A stretch of DNA of 64,000 bases from Alcaligenaceae bacterium (GCA_013416445.1 JACCER010000006.1:111006-175005); one strand, 5' to 3'; shown: positions 31,557-41,865, numbered from the stretch's first letter. Translations and numbers: made by a program. The notes: a model not told the origin generated them from the sequence alone.

Positions 31557-32290
31557 TGTATTTAACAATGAAAGAAATCAGCATTAAGCAGTTCAACGCC
31601 GCCACCCCTGAGAAATTCCAGGAAATCATGACCGGTCCGCCCGACATTGCCGCTCAATGGCTGGCAACCGCTGCCGAGCACGGTGTCGCCGATGCTCAGG
31701 CGTCTTATGGGCAAATGCTGCTGGATGGCACAGGCGTGCAACGCAATCCCGCAGAAGCTCTGCATTGGTTCAAGGCGGCGGCCAATGCCGACCATGCCAT
31801 GGGTATGAATATGGTGGGCCGCTGCTACGAAAACGGTTGGGGCACAACAGCCAACTTGGTGGTGGCAACTTACTGGTTCAGGCTGGCCGCCAATCGTGGG
31901 CTGGACTGGGGCATGTACAACTACGCCACCTCACTGGCTCTGGGCCGGGGCACAGACGCCGACCCGGCACAGGCCTTCGCTTGGCTGGAAAAGGCGGCTG
32001 GCCTGGGCCATGCCAAATCATGGAATATTCTCGGTGGATTCTATGAAGATGGCCGTGAAGTCGAAGCCAGCATGGAAACCGCCATGGATTGCTATTGCCG
32101 CTCGGCACAAGGCGGCGACTTCCGGGGGCAATTCAATTATGCGCGAGTGCTGGCGGCGCAGGGTGATATCGAGCAGGCAATATGCTGGCTAAAAAAGGTG
32201 CCAACAACCGCAACGCCTGCCTTTATGGAAAAGGCAAGAAAATTTCTATCAACCGCGGCTCTGCGGGAACTGCGGGAATTGAAAATTTGA
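31556..32290 (+). CDS. Sel1-repeat (TPR-like) protein coupled to the siderophore receptor
   Basis: A 244-residue protein built of about five Sel1-like repeats of 36 residues (from about residue 36: ADAQASYGQMLLDGTGVQ, then MGMNMVGRCYENGWGT, WGMYNYATSLALGRGTD, KSWNILGGFYEDGREV and a degenerate last one). There is no signal peptide, so it is probably cytosolic. Its ATG overlaps the receptor stop (TGATG); a second ATG at 31568 is possible. Such proteins often sit next to Fiu-type receptors, together with a YbiX-type Fe(II) dioxygenase, which is missing here. The function is unknown; a scaffolding role is typical of the repeats. Confidence 0.85.
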   Translation: MYLTMKEISIKQFNAATPEKFQEIMTGPPDIAAQWLATAAEHGVADAQASYGQMLLDGTGVQRNPAEALHWFKAAANADHAMGMNMVGRCYENGWGTTANLVVATYWFRLAANRGLDWGMYNYATSLALGRGTDADPAQAFAWLEKAAGLGHAKSWNILGGFYEDGREVEASMETAMDCYCRSAQGGDFRGQFNYARVLAAQGDIEQAICWLKKVPTTATPAFMEKARKFLSTAALRELRELKI

Positions 32291-32314
32291 TTTGCGCCGC
32301 TGGCTCAAAACGCC

Positions 32315-33166
32315 TTAATGGCTCAGCCTGAACCAATTCAAAATCCCATCCAATGGGCTTACATTCAAGGCAAAACCGGCCTGCTCGCGTACCACCGGCT
32401 TGGCCCGGTATGCTACCGAAAATCGCGCCAACGCCATCATTTTCAAATCATTCGCGCCGTCGCCCACTGCAATAATCTGATCAGCCCCTGCCCCCAGTTC
32501 ATCGGCCAGCGCCTGTAGATAATCAGCCTTGGCCTGAGCATCGACTATGCGTCCGAGCACCTTGCCGGTCAGTTTGCCATCTTTGACATCCAGTACATTG
32601 CCATACGCGGCATCCAGCCCCAGACGCGCTTGCATTCTTTCGGTAAAAAACGTAAACCCGCCCGACACCAGCAAAGTCTTCAGGCCGGTTTTTTTTGCCA
32701 TGGCAACCAATGCTTCCGCCCCCGGATTCAGCCTCAGGCGTTCGCTATAAACCTGATCGAGCGCCGTCACCGGCACGCCTTCCAGCAAGGCCACTCGCCG
32801 TGTGAGGCTTTCGGAGAAGTCGGTGATTTCCCCGCGCATGGCAGCTTCAGTGATAGCCGCGACCTCGGTCTTGCGCCCAACCATATCAGCGATTTCGTCT
32901 ATGCATTCGATATTGATCAAGGTGGAATCCATGTCCATCGCCAGTATCTTGCAATCGCGCAAGCGCGTAATATGCTCGAAAAAGGCATAGTCCATGCCAA
33001 ACTCGGCGCAGCATGCTTCCACCGCGGCGCGCTCGGCACCGTCGACATCCAGCAGGCGTACCGCCGTGCTGCCAAGCTCTTGTACGCCACCCGCGCTCGC
33101 AATGGCCGCCACCTTTTCAATATTGGCTGCAACAAGATTCGGGGCCTGAAGAATAAGATGGGTCAT
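32315..33166 (-). CDS. serB: Phosphoserine phosphatase SerB
   Basis: Final step of serine synthesis: hydrolysis of O-phosphoserine. From the ATG at 33166 it has 283 residues. An N-terminal ACT-like region (about 1-70) precedes a HAD phosphatase with nucleophile Asp78 and acid/base Asp80 in AMDMDSTLINIE, the substrate loop ECIDEIADMVGRK, the Ser-Gly-Gly of LLVSGGFTFF and the metal site GDGANDLKMM. The 28-codon upstream extension lacks homology and is rejected. Monocistronic; convergent with the Sel1 gene, 24 bases between stops. Confidence 0.94.
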   Translation of the reverse strand: MTHLILQAPNLVAANIEKVAAIASAGGVQELGSTAVRLLDVDGAERAAVEACCAEFGMDYAFFEHITRLRDCKILAMDMDSTLINIECIDEIADMVGRKTEVAAITEAAMRGEITDFSESLTRRVALLEGVPVTALDQVYSERLRLNPGAEALVAMAKKTGLKTLLVSGGFTFFTERMQARLGLDAAYGNVLDVKDGKLTGKVLGRIVDAQAKADYLQALADELGAGADQIIAVGDGANDLKMMALARFSVAYRAKPVVREQAGFALNVSPLDGILNWFRLSH

Positions 33167-33412
33167 AAACGTATTCAATAAAAGAGTGAGTCGCCACTTG
33201 GAGCCAGCGCTACGCATGGACACCCTGGTGATATAAATGTTGCCGATCATTTTAACTGCTTACGATTTCCTCTTGAATCAGCATTATTATTAGCACCGCC
33301 CCTGTCAATAGAATGATACCTACTTAAGCTCGTTTGTTTGTCGGAGTACACGCCATTCCTCATAAGCAGGCCAGGAAATGCGCCTGAGTCCCCCACCTTT
33401 TTAAAGCCGCCC

Positions 33413-35881
33413 ATGCCATCGCTTCATTGCCCGGCCTGCCTCACCACTGATGCTTCTTCAGGCCTGCGGCTGCACCGTACCCTTCTGGCGCTTGTCCTTT
33501 TTTTAATGCTGCTGGCCTGCGCACTTGCACCCGTTTTTGCTGCCAGCAACGATGCCCCCATCGACATTGAGCAGGCCTTGAGCACAGCGCGCTCGCAAAT
33601 TGATGCTGTGCAGAAAAAACTGAGCAACCTGCCCAACGCACCGCTGGACGATAGCCAGCTTGCCAAGCTGCGTACCAAGGCGCTTGATGCCCAGTCACAA
33701 GCCGACACCACTGCCACAGCCATAGAACCGCAACTAACCAGCGTACGAGCACGTCTGGCCGAGCTGGGCCAGCCTACCGAGGATATGCCAGACACCTCTG
33801 ATATTGCCGTGCAACGCAAGCAGCTGGGCAAAAGCAGCGGCACGCTAGAGGCCCAGGCCAAACTGGCCAGACTGATCAGCGTCGAGGCCGGACAAGCTTC
33901 GGAACAAATCCTCAAGCTCAGGCGGGCTCAGTTTCAGGCTCAGCTAGGTCAACGCACCTCTTCGATACTAGCCTCGGATTTCTGGCAAGAACTGATCGAC
34001 GAGTCTGCGCGAGATCTGGCCAGGCTGGAACCTTTGCGCCACGAACTCGTCAGCGCCATGCAGGCCCGCCCCGCCCGGGTCTGGTACTCCGCCCTCCTGG
34101 GCATAGTCGTCGTCCTTGCCCTACGCCTGGTGGCAGGGCACTGGCTGTATCGGATAAGCACTACCCGCGTCGCTCCTGGGCGTTTGCGCCGATCACTATA
34201 TGCCGTGCTGCGCGTCATTCTGGCGACTGCCACGCCAGGGCTCATTGCTGGCGTACTGCACGTTTCCATCAGTTGGGGCGACCCTCTGTCCGACTCCATG
34301 CTAACCCTGCTTGATCAATTTGTCGGGCTAGCGTGCTTTGGCGGCTTTGTGGCCGGCCTGGGCAACGCCCTGCTGGCTACTGATCGTCCTAGTTGGCGAC
34401 TGCCAGCAATTTCCGACTATCTGACGCTAAAGCTGCGCTGGTTCCCCCTGACTCTGGCACTCGTCATCAGCGCAGACTGGGCTACCCAGCGCTTGGCGAC
34501 GCTGGTCAACGCCAGCCTGGTTGCCACTGTAGCGTTGGACTGCATCATGGCGCTGGCCTTGAGCATAACGCTGGGGCTGGCACTGCAATGCACACACCGC
34601 CTTAAGCGCCTACCCGCCGGCGATCCCCATAAAATGGGCCCATCCCCTTTGTGGTTAAGCATCCTGTTAAGCGCCACCTGGATCTCGGTCCTTGTCAGTA
34701 TCGCCAGCCTGCTGGTAGGCTACGTCGCGTTAGGTAGCTTCATTGCCAAACAATTAGTCTGGATAGCTTTGGTGGGTGGCGTCACCTACCTGCTCACCGG
34801 CTTGATAGACGATGCTTGCTCCAGCCTGCTGGCATCCGCCAGGCGCCTGGCTACAGACGACATACGCTCCGCATCGCTAGCGCGCAACCAGGCCATCGTG
34901 CTGCTGTCAGGCGTAGCACGTCTCATGATAGTTTTGTTTGCGTTAATGCTGCTCCTGTCCTCTTTTGGCGGCGGCCCCACCGAATGGCTACGCCAGCTCG
35001 ACCAATTACACAAGGGCATCAGCATAGGCGAAGTTCAAATACGCCCCACCGCTGTGGTATTGGGAATATTGGTTTTGCTGCTGGGCTTTGGAGCGGTAAA
35101 GCTGCTGCAACGCTGGCTGGCGTCGCAGTATCTGCCCACTACCAGTCTAGATCCAGGAATGCGCCTGTCAGCCGCTACCCTATTCGGCTATGCCGGATAT
35201 GTATTGGTTGCCTCTTTATCGTTATCTGCCGTAGGCATAGGACTGGAGCGCGTCGCATGGATAGCCAGTGCATTATCAGTTGGCATAGGCTTTGGCTTAC
35301 AAGCCGTAGTGCAAAACTTTGTATCCGGGCTGATCTTGCTGGCTGAACGGCCGGTCAAAGTAGGCGACTGGGTGACCCTGGGCACGGTAGAAGGTGACAT
35401 TCGCCGCATCAACGTGCGCGCTACTGAAATCCAAATGGGCGACCACTCTACCGTGATTGTGCCCAACTCGGAATTCATCACCAAAATCGTCCGTAACGTG
35501 ACTCACGCCAACCCATTGGGACGAGTGCAGATCAAGCTTGCCTTGCCAGTGGATACTGATGCCGTCCAGGTGCGCGACTTGATGCTGGCCGCATTTATAG
35601 AAAATACCGATATGCTGGAAGAGCCTGCTCCCAGTGTCATGCTGGACGGCGTGGACAGCACTGGCCTGATCTTCAACGCCACAGGCTACGTGAGCTCGCC
35701 CCGCGTAGCCTATCGGGTGCGCAGCGCCCTGCTGTTTGCCATATTGCAGCAATTGCGCGATACCGGGCTGCCCCTGGTCAACCCACCCACCATGGTGCTG
35801 CAACCGCCGGAGACCGGAACACATAAGATACCGACCCAGGCCATCGGCCCAGCATTACCAAATTGGAATGCGGACGAATAA
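33413..35881 (+). CDS. Large mechanosensitive channel, MscS family with DUF3772-like N terminus
   Basis: An 822-residue membrane protein. A signal peptide (about 20-47, ALAPVFAAS) is followed by a periplasmic helical region with coiled-coil character (about 50-215, DUF3772-like). About ten membrane segments follow. The MscS core comes next: the pore helix VGIGFGLQAVVQNFVSGLILLAERPVKVGDWV, then the cytoplasmic beta domain GTVEGDIRRINVRATEIQMGDHSTVIVPNSEFI. It should open under membrane tension to release solutes. The ATG at 33413 places the signal peptide well; an upstream TTG at 33338 is less likely. It stands alone. Confidence 0.87.
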   Translation: MPSLHCPACLTTDASSGLRLHRTLLALVLFLMLLACALAPVFAASNDAPIDIEQALSTARSQIDAVQKKLSNLPNAPLDDSQLAKLRTKALDAQSQADTTATAIEPQLTSVRARLAELGQPTEDMPDTSDIAVQRKQLGKSSGTLEAQAKLARLISVEAGQASEQILKLRRAQFQAQLGQRTSSILASDFWQELIDESARDLARLEPLRHELVSAMQARPARVWYSALLGIVVVLALRLVAGHWLYRISTTRVAPGRLRRSLYAVLRVILATATPGLIAGVLHVSISWGDPLSDSMLTLLDQFVGLACFGGFVAGLGNALLATDRPSWRLPAISDYLTLKLRWFPLTLALVISADWATQRLATLVNASLVATVALDCIMALALSITLGLALQCTHRLKRLPAGDPHKMGPSPLWLSILLSATWISVLVSIASLLVGYVALGSFIAKQLVWIALVGGVTYLLTGLIDDACSSLLASARRLATDDIRSASLARNQAIVLLSGVARLMIVLFALMLLLSSFGGGPTEWLRQLDQLHKGISIGEVQIRPTAVVLGILVLLLGFGAVKLLQRWLASQYLPTTSLDPGMRLSAATLFGYAGYVLVASLSLSAVGIGLERVAWIASALSVGIGFGLQAVVQNFVSGLILLAERPVKVGDWVTLGTVEGDIRRINVRATEIQMGDHSTVIVPNSEFITKIVRNVTHANPLGRVQIKLALPVDTDAVQVRDLMLAAFIENTDMLEEPAPSVMLDGVDSTGLIFNATGYVSSPRVAYRVRSALLFAILQQLRDTGLPLVNPPTMVLQPPETGTHKIPTQAIGPALPNWNADE

Positions 35882-35946
35882 ACCCAGGTTGATAAAAACG
35901 GATATGGACTCAGAAGCTTGGGAGGCTTGATGCCGGATTACACGCC

Positions 35947-36480
35947 TCAGCGTTTGCGGCGGCGCAGTAGGTAGCGGTACACAAACCCAGGATAACCCAG
36001 TACCAGATAAAGGCTAAGAGTTACCGCATAGAATTCCCATTTCTGCGGAAAACTATTGCCTATGTTGATTTCGAAGGCAAAACCCAGCAGGCCAACCAGC
36101 GCATAAAACACCAATACTTCCAGCAGCCTGACGAAAAATGATTTTTCAATGGTATAGCTACGGGCACGCCATCCGGGATATGCCAGCAAAAAAGCCACCA
36201 ACACGATCAGGCCCAATGCTTGGGCGACAAACAAGGCCACTGATACCAGATCTGCTGCGGCCACGAATGCGCTGCCAATCTGTATGAACGCAAAATAAGC
36301 CAAGCCTGCCAACAAGCAAAAAAACACCAACGAAAATATCCATTGCATCCATGCCGGCGCGGCTGGTTCGCCCTTTTGCGTCCAGGGCAGCACCAGAAAA
36401 GGGCGTTCGAGAACAAAAGGAAGATTAGCCGTGAGCAAGGAAAGCAATATCAGTATCCAAACGGCAAAAGATTGATTCAT
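35947..36480 (-). CDS. DUF2818-family membrane protein, enlarged
   Basis: Follows nuoN, as DUF2818 genes do in many betaproteobacteria. The N terminus (SFAVWILILLSLLTANLPFV) and the C-terminal third (FFVRLLEVLVFYALVGLLGFAFEINIG, PQKWEFYAVTLSLYLVLGYPGFVYRYLLRRR) match the family. At 177 residues it is much longer than the roughly 100 usual, because about 70 residues with two extra hydrophobic segments are inserted after residue 35. The function is unknown; conserved linkage to nuo suggests a role near complex I. An in-frame ATG at 36528 lies on the far side of a REP and is rejected. Confidence 0.75.
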   Translation of the reverse strand: MNQSFAVWILILLSLLTANLPFVLERPFLVLPWTQKGEPAAPAWMQWIFSLVFFCLLAGLAYFAFIQIGSAFVAAADLVSVALFVAQALGLIVLVAFLLAYPGWRARSYTIEKSFFVRLLEVLVFYALVGLLGFAFEINIGNSFPQKWEFYAVTLSLYLVLGYPGFVYRYLLRRRKR

Positions 36481-36494
36481 GTACTTCCTAAAAC

Positions 36495-36526
36495 GTCGGA
36501 TTAGGCGCTGATGCGCGTAACCCGAC
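36495..36526. repeat. REP-like palindrome, copy 7
   Basis: GTCGGATTAGGCGC-tgat-GCGCGTAACCCGAC, between nuoN (stop at 36544) and the DUF2818 gene (start 36480). It may separate the downstream gene from the nuo message. A half copy (GCCGGATTACACGCC, 35933-35947) touches the stop of the DUF2818 gene. Confidence 0.8.
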
Positions 36527-36543
36527 ACACCGCATGCACCACA

Positions 36544-38028
36544 TTAAAATTTCAACGAGCCTTCGATTACGCTCACGCACAAGGCCATCAGACCGCCGGG
36601 AACCACACCCAGCACCACAATCAACAAGCCGTTGACGGACATCAGGCCGCTGGTAATGACACCGTTATTAATGGGTACGGCCTCGCCTTCAGGCTCGTCG
36701 AAGTAAGCCATTTTCACTACGCGCAGATAGTAAAAAGCACCGATCAACGAGAACATGACTGCCACCACTGCAATGGCGACATAGCCTGCCCCCACCAGCG
36801 CCTGCAGCACCGCCAACTTGGCGTAAAAGCCGGCCATGGGCGGAATGCCAGTCAGTGAGAACATGGCCACTAGCAATGCGCCAGCCAGAACCGGGTTGCG
36901 GCGGTTCAAGCCTTTCAGGTCGGAGATTTCTTCGCACTCGAAGCCTTGGCGGCTAAGCAGAAGAATCAGGCCAAACGTAATTAATGTGGTCAGCACATAA
37001 ATAAGCATGTAGAACAATGCCGCACCATAAGCCTGGCCTGTGGCATTGGCCTGGTCTTGGACTACGCCAGAAAGCAAGCCTAGCAATACAAAACCCATGT
37101 GCGATATAGTGGAATATGCCAACATGCGCTTGAAATTGGTTTGCGCAATGGCGGCGATATTACCAATGGCCAGCGACAACACCGCCAGCACCAACAGCAT
37201 GGGCTGCCAATCGATGGCGATACCGTGCAGCCCTTCAATCAGCAGGCGCAAGGTAATGGCAAACCCTGCCAATTGGGGTGCCGCCGCCAGTACCAAGGTA
37301 ATAACTGTAGGTGCTCCTTGGTAGACGTCGGGTATCCACATATGGAATGGCGCCGCTGCCAGCTTGAACGCCAGGCCTCCCACGATAAATACTGCGCCAA
37401 ACACCAGGGGTAGACGTTCGGCCTTGCCGCTGCTGATGACCTGCGCGATCTGGTGCAGATCGAGGTGGCCGGTGGCGCCGTAGATCATGGACATGCCATA
37501 CAACAACACGGCGGACGCCATGGCACCCAGCATGAAATACTTCATGGCGGCTTCTGTTGCCTTGACATTGTCGCGACGCAACGCAACCAGCGCATACAGG
37601 GAGAAAGACATCAGTTCGAGGCCTAAATACACCGTAAGCATGCTGCCTGCGGAAATCATGACCATCTGGCCCAGCAAGGCCAACAAGACGAGCGGATAAA
37701 TTTCGCCGCCGTTTTGCATCATTTCGCGCTTTTCAGCGTAATCGCGCCCATAGATCAACGTAGTGGCTACGGCAATATAGGAAAGCACCTTCAAGAAGTG
37801 AGACAGCGAGTCAACCACATAGAGGCCGCCAAAAGAGACGCCCTGCATGCCCTCGCTCCATTGCCACAATGAAGTGACCGTCAGGATCAACAGCGTAGCT
37901 ATACTGAGCACGAAGGTTACGTGGCGTGATTCGGATTTGCTGAAGGCATCGATAAGCAGTGTCGCTGCAACCAGAATCAAAAGCAGAATCTCGGGCGTAG
38001 CCAAGGCGAAGTCAAAAGGATTTTGCAT
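36544..38028 (-). CDS. nuoN: NADH-quinone oxidoreductase subunit N
   Basis: A 494-residue antiporter-like membrane subunit of complex I, with about fourteen membrane helices and one of the proton channels. Characteristic sequences are [19 protein letters not shown], the broken-helix region [20 protein letters not shown] and [20 protein letters not shown], which contain the conserved lysines and glutamate of the channel. It is the last nuo gene, starting 12 bases after nuoM. A REP follows its stop. Confidence 0.96.
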   Translation of the reverse strand: MQNPFDFALATPEILLLILVAATLLIDAFSKSESRHVTFVLSIATLLILTVTSLWQWSEGMQGVSFGGLYVVDSLSHFLKVLSYIAVATTLIYGRDYAEKREMMQNGGEIYPLVLLALLGQMVMISAGSMLTVYLGLELMSFSLYALVALRRDNVKATEAAMKYFMLGAMASAVLLYGMSMIYGATGHLDLHQIAQVISSGKAERLPLVFGAVFIVGGLAFKLAAAPFHMWIPDVYQGAPTVITLVLAAAPQLAGFAITLRLLIEGLHGIAIDWQPMLLVLAVLSLAIGNIAAIAQTNFKRMLAYSTISHMGFVLLGLLSGVVQDQANATGQAYGAALFYMLIYVLTTLITFGLILLLSRQGFECEEISDLKGLNRRNPVLAGALLVAMFSLTGIPPMAGFYAKLAVLQALVGAGYVAIAVVAVMFSLIGAFYYLRVVKMAYFDEPEGEAVPINNGVITSGLMSVNGLLIVVLGVVPGGLMALCVSVIEGSLKF

Positions 38029-38040
38029 AATATTTCGGGT

Positions 38041-39540
38041 CTACAGTTTCGAGATAGAGACGTGCTGCAACAAGGCGTCCACCGACACGTGCATGACATC
38101 TGTAAACGGTTTTGGATAAATACCCATGTATAGCACCGCTACGGCCAGGAGCCCCATGATGAAGAATTCACGGGAGTTCAGGTCGGTCATGCCGCGTACG
38201 TTATCGTTGGCGATAGGCCCGAAAGCCACACGCTTGAGCATCCATAACGAATAGCCAGCGCCCCAGATCAATGCCGTTGCGGTCAGCAGCCCTATCCAGA
38301 AGTTGTATTGAACAGCACCCATGATGACGGTGAACTCGCCAACGAAGCCACTGGTGGCCGGCAAGCCGGCATTAGCCATCGAGAACAGAACGAAGAAAGT
38401 AACGAAACGCGGCATGACATTGATAACGCCGCCGTAGTCGTCGATGCGCCGCGTATGGAGGCGGTCATAGAGCACCCCAATACATAGGAACATTGCGCCG
38501 GAAACGAAACCGTGCGAAATCATTTGCACTATGGCGCCTTCCAGGCCTGCTGTATTGAAGATGAAAAAACCCAGGGTAACAAAACCCATGTGTGCGACTG
38601 AGGAATACGCCACCAGTTTTTTCATGTCGTCTTGAATAATGGCGACCAGGCCAATATAAATGACGGCGATCAGGGACAAGGCGATCATCATGCCGGCCAG
38701 GCTTTGCGAGGCATCGGGTGCGATAGGCAGCGAGAAGCGCAAGAAACCATAAGCGCCCAGCTTGAGCATGATGGCGGCCAGCACCACCGAGCCACCCGTA
38801 GGCGCCTCGACGTGGGCATCTGGCAACCAGGTATGCACCGGCCACATTGGCACCTTGACCGCAAACGCAGCCAGCAAGGCAATAAACACAAATATCTGTT
38901 CAGTATAGGTCAGCTTGACCTGATGCCAGGTTTGGATGTCGAAGGAACCGTCAGCCGCATGCCACAAATAGATGAATGCGATCAGGGTCAGCAAAGAACC
39001 CATGAGCGTGTACAAGAAGAACTTGAACGCCGCATAGACCCGATTCGGTCCACCCCACACCCCGATGATCAGGTACATAGGGATGAGCGTGGCTTCGAAG
39101 AAAACATAAAACAGCATGCCGTCGAGTGCAACGAATACCCCTACCATCAGGCCCGACAGGATCAGGAAAGAAGCCATGTACTGCGACACGCGGCTGGTAA
39201 TGACCTGCCAGCCGGCCAACACCACGATGACAGTGATGAATGCGGTCAACAGCACAAACCAGACGGAAATACCATCTATGCCCAGGTGGTAGTTCATGTT
39301 CAGGCTTTCGATCCAGCTTGCCTTTTCAACGAACTGCATCTGCGCCGTATTGGCGTTGAAGCCCGTGTACAGCGGTATGGTTACCAGTAAACCTAGCACC
39401 GCCCCAATTAGGGACAGTACGCGGGTGAAACCTGGCCTGTCGTCCCGGCCCAGCAGCAGCACAAGCAAACCTGCAACGATAGGGACGAAAATCGCCAGTG
39501 TTAACCAGGGGAAAGTAGAAGACGCCATATCGCTAGCCAT
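38041..39540 (-). CDS. nuoM: NADH-quinone oxidoreductase subunit M
   Basis: A 499-residue antiporter-like subunit of complex I. It has the conserved YVFFEATLIPMYLIIGVWGG segment with the channel glutamate, the broken helix VKVPMWPVHTWLPDAHVEAPTGGSV and MKKLVAYSSVAHMGFVTLG. Its ATG overlaps the nuoL stop by one base (TGATG), so translation is coupled. It pumps protons in the distal part of the membrane arm. Confidence 0.96.
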   Translation of the reverse strand: MASDMASSTFPWLTLAIFVPIVAGLLVLLLGRDDRPGFTRVLSLIGAVLGLLVTIPLYTGFNANTAQMQFVEKASWIESLNMNYHLGIDGISVWFVLLTAFITVIVVLAGWQVITSRVSQYMASFLILSGLMVGVFVALDGMLFYVFFEATLIPMYLIIGVWGGPNRVYAAFKFFLYTLMGSLLTLIAFIYLWHAADGSFDIQTWHQVKLTYTEQIFVFIALLAAFAVKVPMWPVHTWLPDAHVEAPTGGSVVLAAIMLKLGAYGFLRFSLPIAPDASQSLAGMMIALSLIAVIYIGLVAIIQDDMKKLVAYSSVAHMGFVTLGFFIFNTAGLEGAIVQMISHGFVSGAMFLCIGVLYDRLHTRRIDDYGGVINVMPRFVTFFVLFSMANAGLPATSGFVGEFTVIMGAVQYNFWIGLLTATALIWGAGYSLWMLKRVAFGPIANDNVRGMTDLNSREFFIMGLLAVAVLYMGIYPKPFTDVMHVSVDALLQHVSISKL

Positions 39541-41540
39541 CAGTGAACCGTCAGCACAAAAAAGGTTAATAAAGCCATGATCCCGATGATCATTGCAAAG
39601 GCGTAGTGATAGATATAGCCAGACTGCAGATGACGACTGAGCGCCGCTACCCAGCCAACCACACGGGCGCTGCCGTTAACCACGATGCCGTCGATAATGC
39701 CGCGATCACCACCCTTCCAGAGGCCGTAGCCCAGGCAGCGCACGCCGCGTGTAACCACTTGCTCGTTGAACCAGTCGGCATAGTACTTGTTGTTAAGCAC
39801 GTTATTGACGAGCGACAAGCGGCGCTGTATGGCTGCAGGCACCTTGGGATTGATGACATAGCAGTACCAGGCAACCACCAGGCCGGCCATCATCAGCCAG
39901 AACGGCACTGCGGTGAAGCCATGTATGGCAAACGCTACCCAGCCATGCCACAAGCCGGACAATTCAGCCATGGCAGGGTGGGCCGGCAATACGGTGATGA
40001 CCTTGTCGAAGTAGCTGCCAAACAGCAAGGGGTCGATCAGCCAGGCGCCGGTAATGACCGAGGGTATCGCCAGCAGCACCAGCGGCAAAGTGACCACCCA
40101 GGGTGACTCTTTAGGCTTGCCGCCATGATGGCCATGCTCGCCATCGGCGTAACCGGCGTGTTCCGTGGCGGGGAAGCGCTCTTTGCCATGGAAGACCAGG
40201 AAATACACCCGGAACGAATACAGCGAGGTAACAAACACGCCGATCAGGGTTGCGTAATAGGCAAAGCTCGCGCCCCACACATTGGCAGCGCCAGCGGCTT
40301 CGATAATGTGTTCCTTGGAATAGAAGCCTGCAAAGAACGGCGTGCCAACCAAAGCCAGCGTACCCAACAGGAAGGTGATCCAGGTAATAGGCATGTACTT
40401 GCGCAGGCCACCCATATTGCGGATGTCTTGGTCATGATGCATGCCGATAATGACGGAACCCGCACCCAGGAACAGCAAGGCCTTGAAGAACGCGTGCGTC
40501 ATCAGGTGGAAAATAGCCACCGAGTAAGCCGACGCGCCCAGTGCGACTGTCATGTAGCCCAATTGCGACAAGGTGGAATAAGCAATAACGCGCTTGATGT
40601 CGGTTTGGACCACACCTAGAATACCCAGGAACAATGCACCAATGGCACCAATGACTATCATCAGCGACAGCACGGTGGTGGATTGCTCGAACACAGGCGA
40701 AAAGCGCGCAACCATGAAGATACCCGCAGTAACCATGGTGGCTGCGTGGATCAGGGCTGAAATAGGTGTTGGGCCTTCCATGGAGTCGGGCAACCACGAG
40801 TGCAAAGGCACTTGCGCCGACTTACCTGCCGCCCCGACAAACAGTGCAATACACGCTACGGTCAGCATTTTCCAGTCGGTGCCAGGGAAAACCACATCGG
40901 CCATTTTGTCGGACTGGGAAAAGATTTCAGCGTAATGCATGCTGCCGCTGTAGGCGAACAACAAACCTATGCCCAGCACGAAACCGAAGTCGCCCACCCG
41001 GTTGACCAGGAACGCCTTCATGTTGGCAAACACCGCCGTGGGCCGCTGGTACCAAAAACCGATCAGCAGGTAAGACACCAGACCCACCGCTTCCCAGCCG
41101 AAGAACAACTGAACCATGTTGTTGGACATGACCAGGAACAGCATGGAAAAGGTAAACAGCGAAATATATGAAAAGAAACGCTGATAACCTGGGTCGTCGG
41201 TCATGTAGCCTATGGTGTAAATATGCACCATCAGGGATACGCCGGTAACCACCACCATCATCAGTGCCGAGAGCGAATCAATCAGGAAGCCAAGTTCGAT
41301 CTTGGTCGTTCCTATGATGCTCCAGGTATACAACACGCCATCGTAAGTGATGCCGTCAAGCACCTGGAACAACACGATGACCGACCCAATGAACGAGATC
41401 AGGACGCCCGCGATGGTAATGTTGTGCGAAAGACGCCGGCCGATGAAGCTGCCCAGGAACCCAGTGCCGAAAAACCCGACAATAAGGGCGCCAACCAGCG
41501 GGGCCAATGCGATTAATAGATAAAGACTCGTTGAATTCAT
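39540..41540 (-). CDS. nuoL: NADH-quinone oxidoreductase subunit L
   Basis: The most distal antiporter-like subunit of complex I, 666 residues from the ATG at 41540 (MNSTSLYLLIALAPLVGA). The frame opens 15 codons earlier, but that start runs into the nuoK end. It contains FFGWEAVGLVSYLLIGFWYQRP, KSAQVPLHSWLPDSMEGPTP and IKRVIAYSTLSQLGYM. The C-terminal third includes the long lateral helix region and a final membrane anchor (YHYAFAMIIGIMALLTFFVL). It starts 16 bases after nuoK and overlaps nuoM. Confidence 0.95.
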   Translation of the reverse strand: MNSTSLYLLIALAPLVGALIVGFFGTGFLGSFIGRRLSHNITIAGVLISFIGSVIVLFQVLDGITYDGVLYTWSIIGTTKIELGFLIDSLSALMMVVVTGVSLMVHIYTIGYMTDDPGYQRFFSYISLFTFSMLFLVMSNNMVQLFFGWEAVGLVSYLLIGFWYQRPTAVFANMKAFLVNRVGDFGFVLGIGLLFAYSGSMHYAEIFSQSDKMADVVFPGTDWKMLTVACIALFVGAAGKSAQVPLHSWLPDSMEGPTPISALIHAATMVTAGIFMVARFSPVFEQSTTVLSLMIVIGAIGALFLGILGVVQTDIKRVIAYSTLSQLGYMTVALGASAYSVAIFHLMTHAFFKALLFLGAGSVIIGMHHDQDIRNMGGLRKYMPITWITFLLGTLALVGTPFFAGFYSKEHIIEAAGAANVWGASFAYYATLIGVFVTSLYSFRVYFLVFHGKERFPATEHAGYADGEHGHHGGKPKESPWVVTLPLVLLAIPSVITGAWLIDPLLFGSYFDKVITVLPAHPAMAELSGLWHGWVAFAIHGFTAVPFWLMMAGLVVAWYCYVINPKVPAAIQRRLSLVNNVLNNKYYADWFNEQVVTRGVRCLGYGLWKGGDRGIIDGIVVNGSARVVGWVAALSRHLQSGYIYHYAFAMIIGIMALLTFFVLTVH

Positions 41541-41556
41541 AGTATGTGCAATCCCA

Positions 41557-41865
41557 TCAACCCTTGAGCTGGTCAAGTTCTTCAACGTTGATCGTATTCA
41601 GGTTGCGGAACAGCAACACCAAAATCGCTAGGCCAATAGCGGCTTCAGCTGCAGCCACTGTAAGGACGAAGAAGACAAAGACCTGACCGGCGGTATCCCC
41701 GAACCAGGTCGAAAACGCCACGAAATTCATGTTGGCGGCCAACAGCATAAGCTCGATGGACATCAGCAGAATGATCAGGTTACGGCGATTCAGGAAGAAG
41801 CCGAAGATACCTGTAGCAAACAGAATTGCACCAAGTATTAGGTAATGAGCGAGAGTCAGTGTCAT
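41557..41865 (-). CDS. nuoK: NADH-quinone oxidoreductase subunit K
   Basis: A 102-residue membrane subunit with three helices. Both conserved membrane glutamates are visible, in [16 protein letters not shown] and [17 protein letters not shown]; they are part of the proton path. Its ATG overlaps the nuoJ stop by four bases (ATGA), so the two are translationally coupled. Confidence 0.96.
   Translation of the reverse strand: MTLTLAHYLILGAILFATGIFGFFLNRRNLIILLMSIELMLLAANMNFVAFSTWFGDTAGQVFVFFVLTVAAAEAAIGLAILVLLFRNLNTINVEELDQLKG

Noticed and set aside
33338..33412. N-terminal extension of the MscS-type channel from a TTG
   Set aside because: The extension overlaps REP-like sequence and would bury the signal peptide. 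The ATG at 33413 is better placed.
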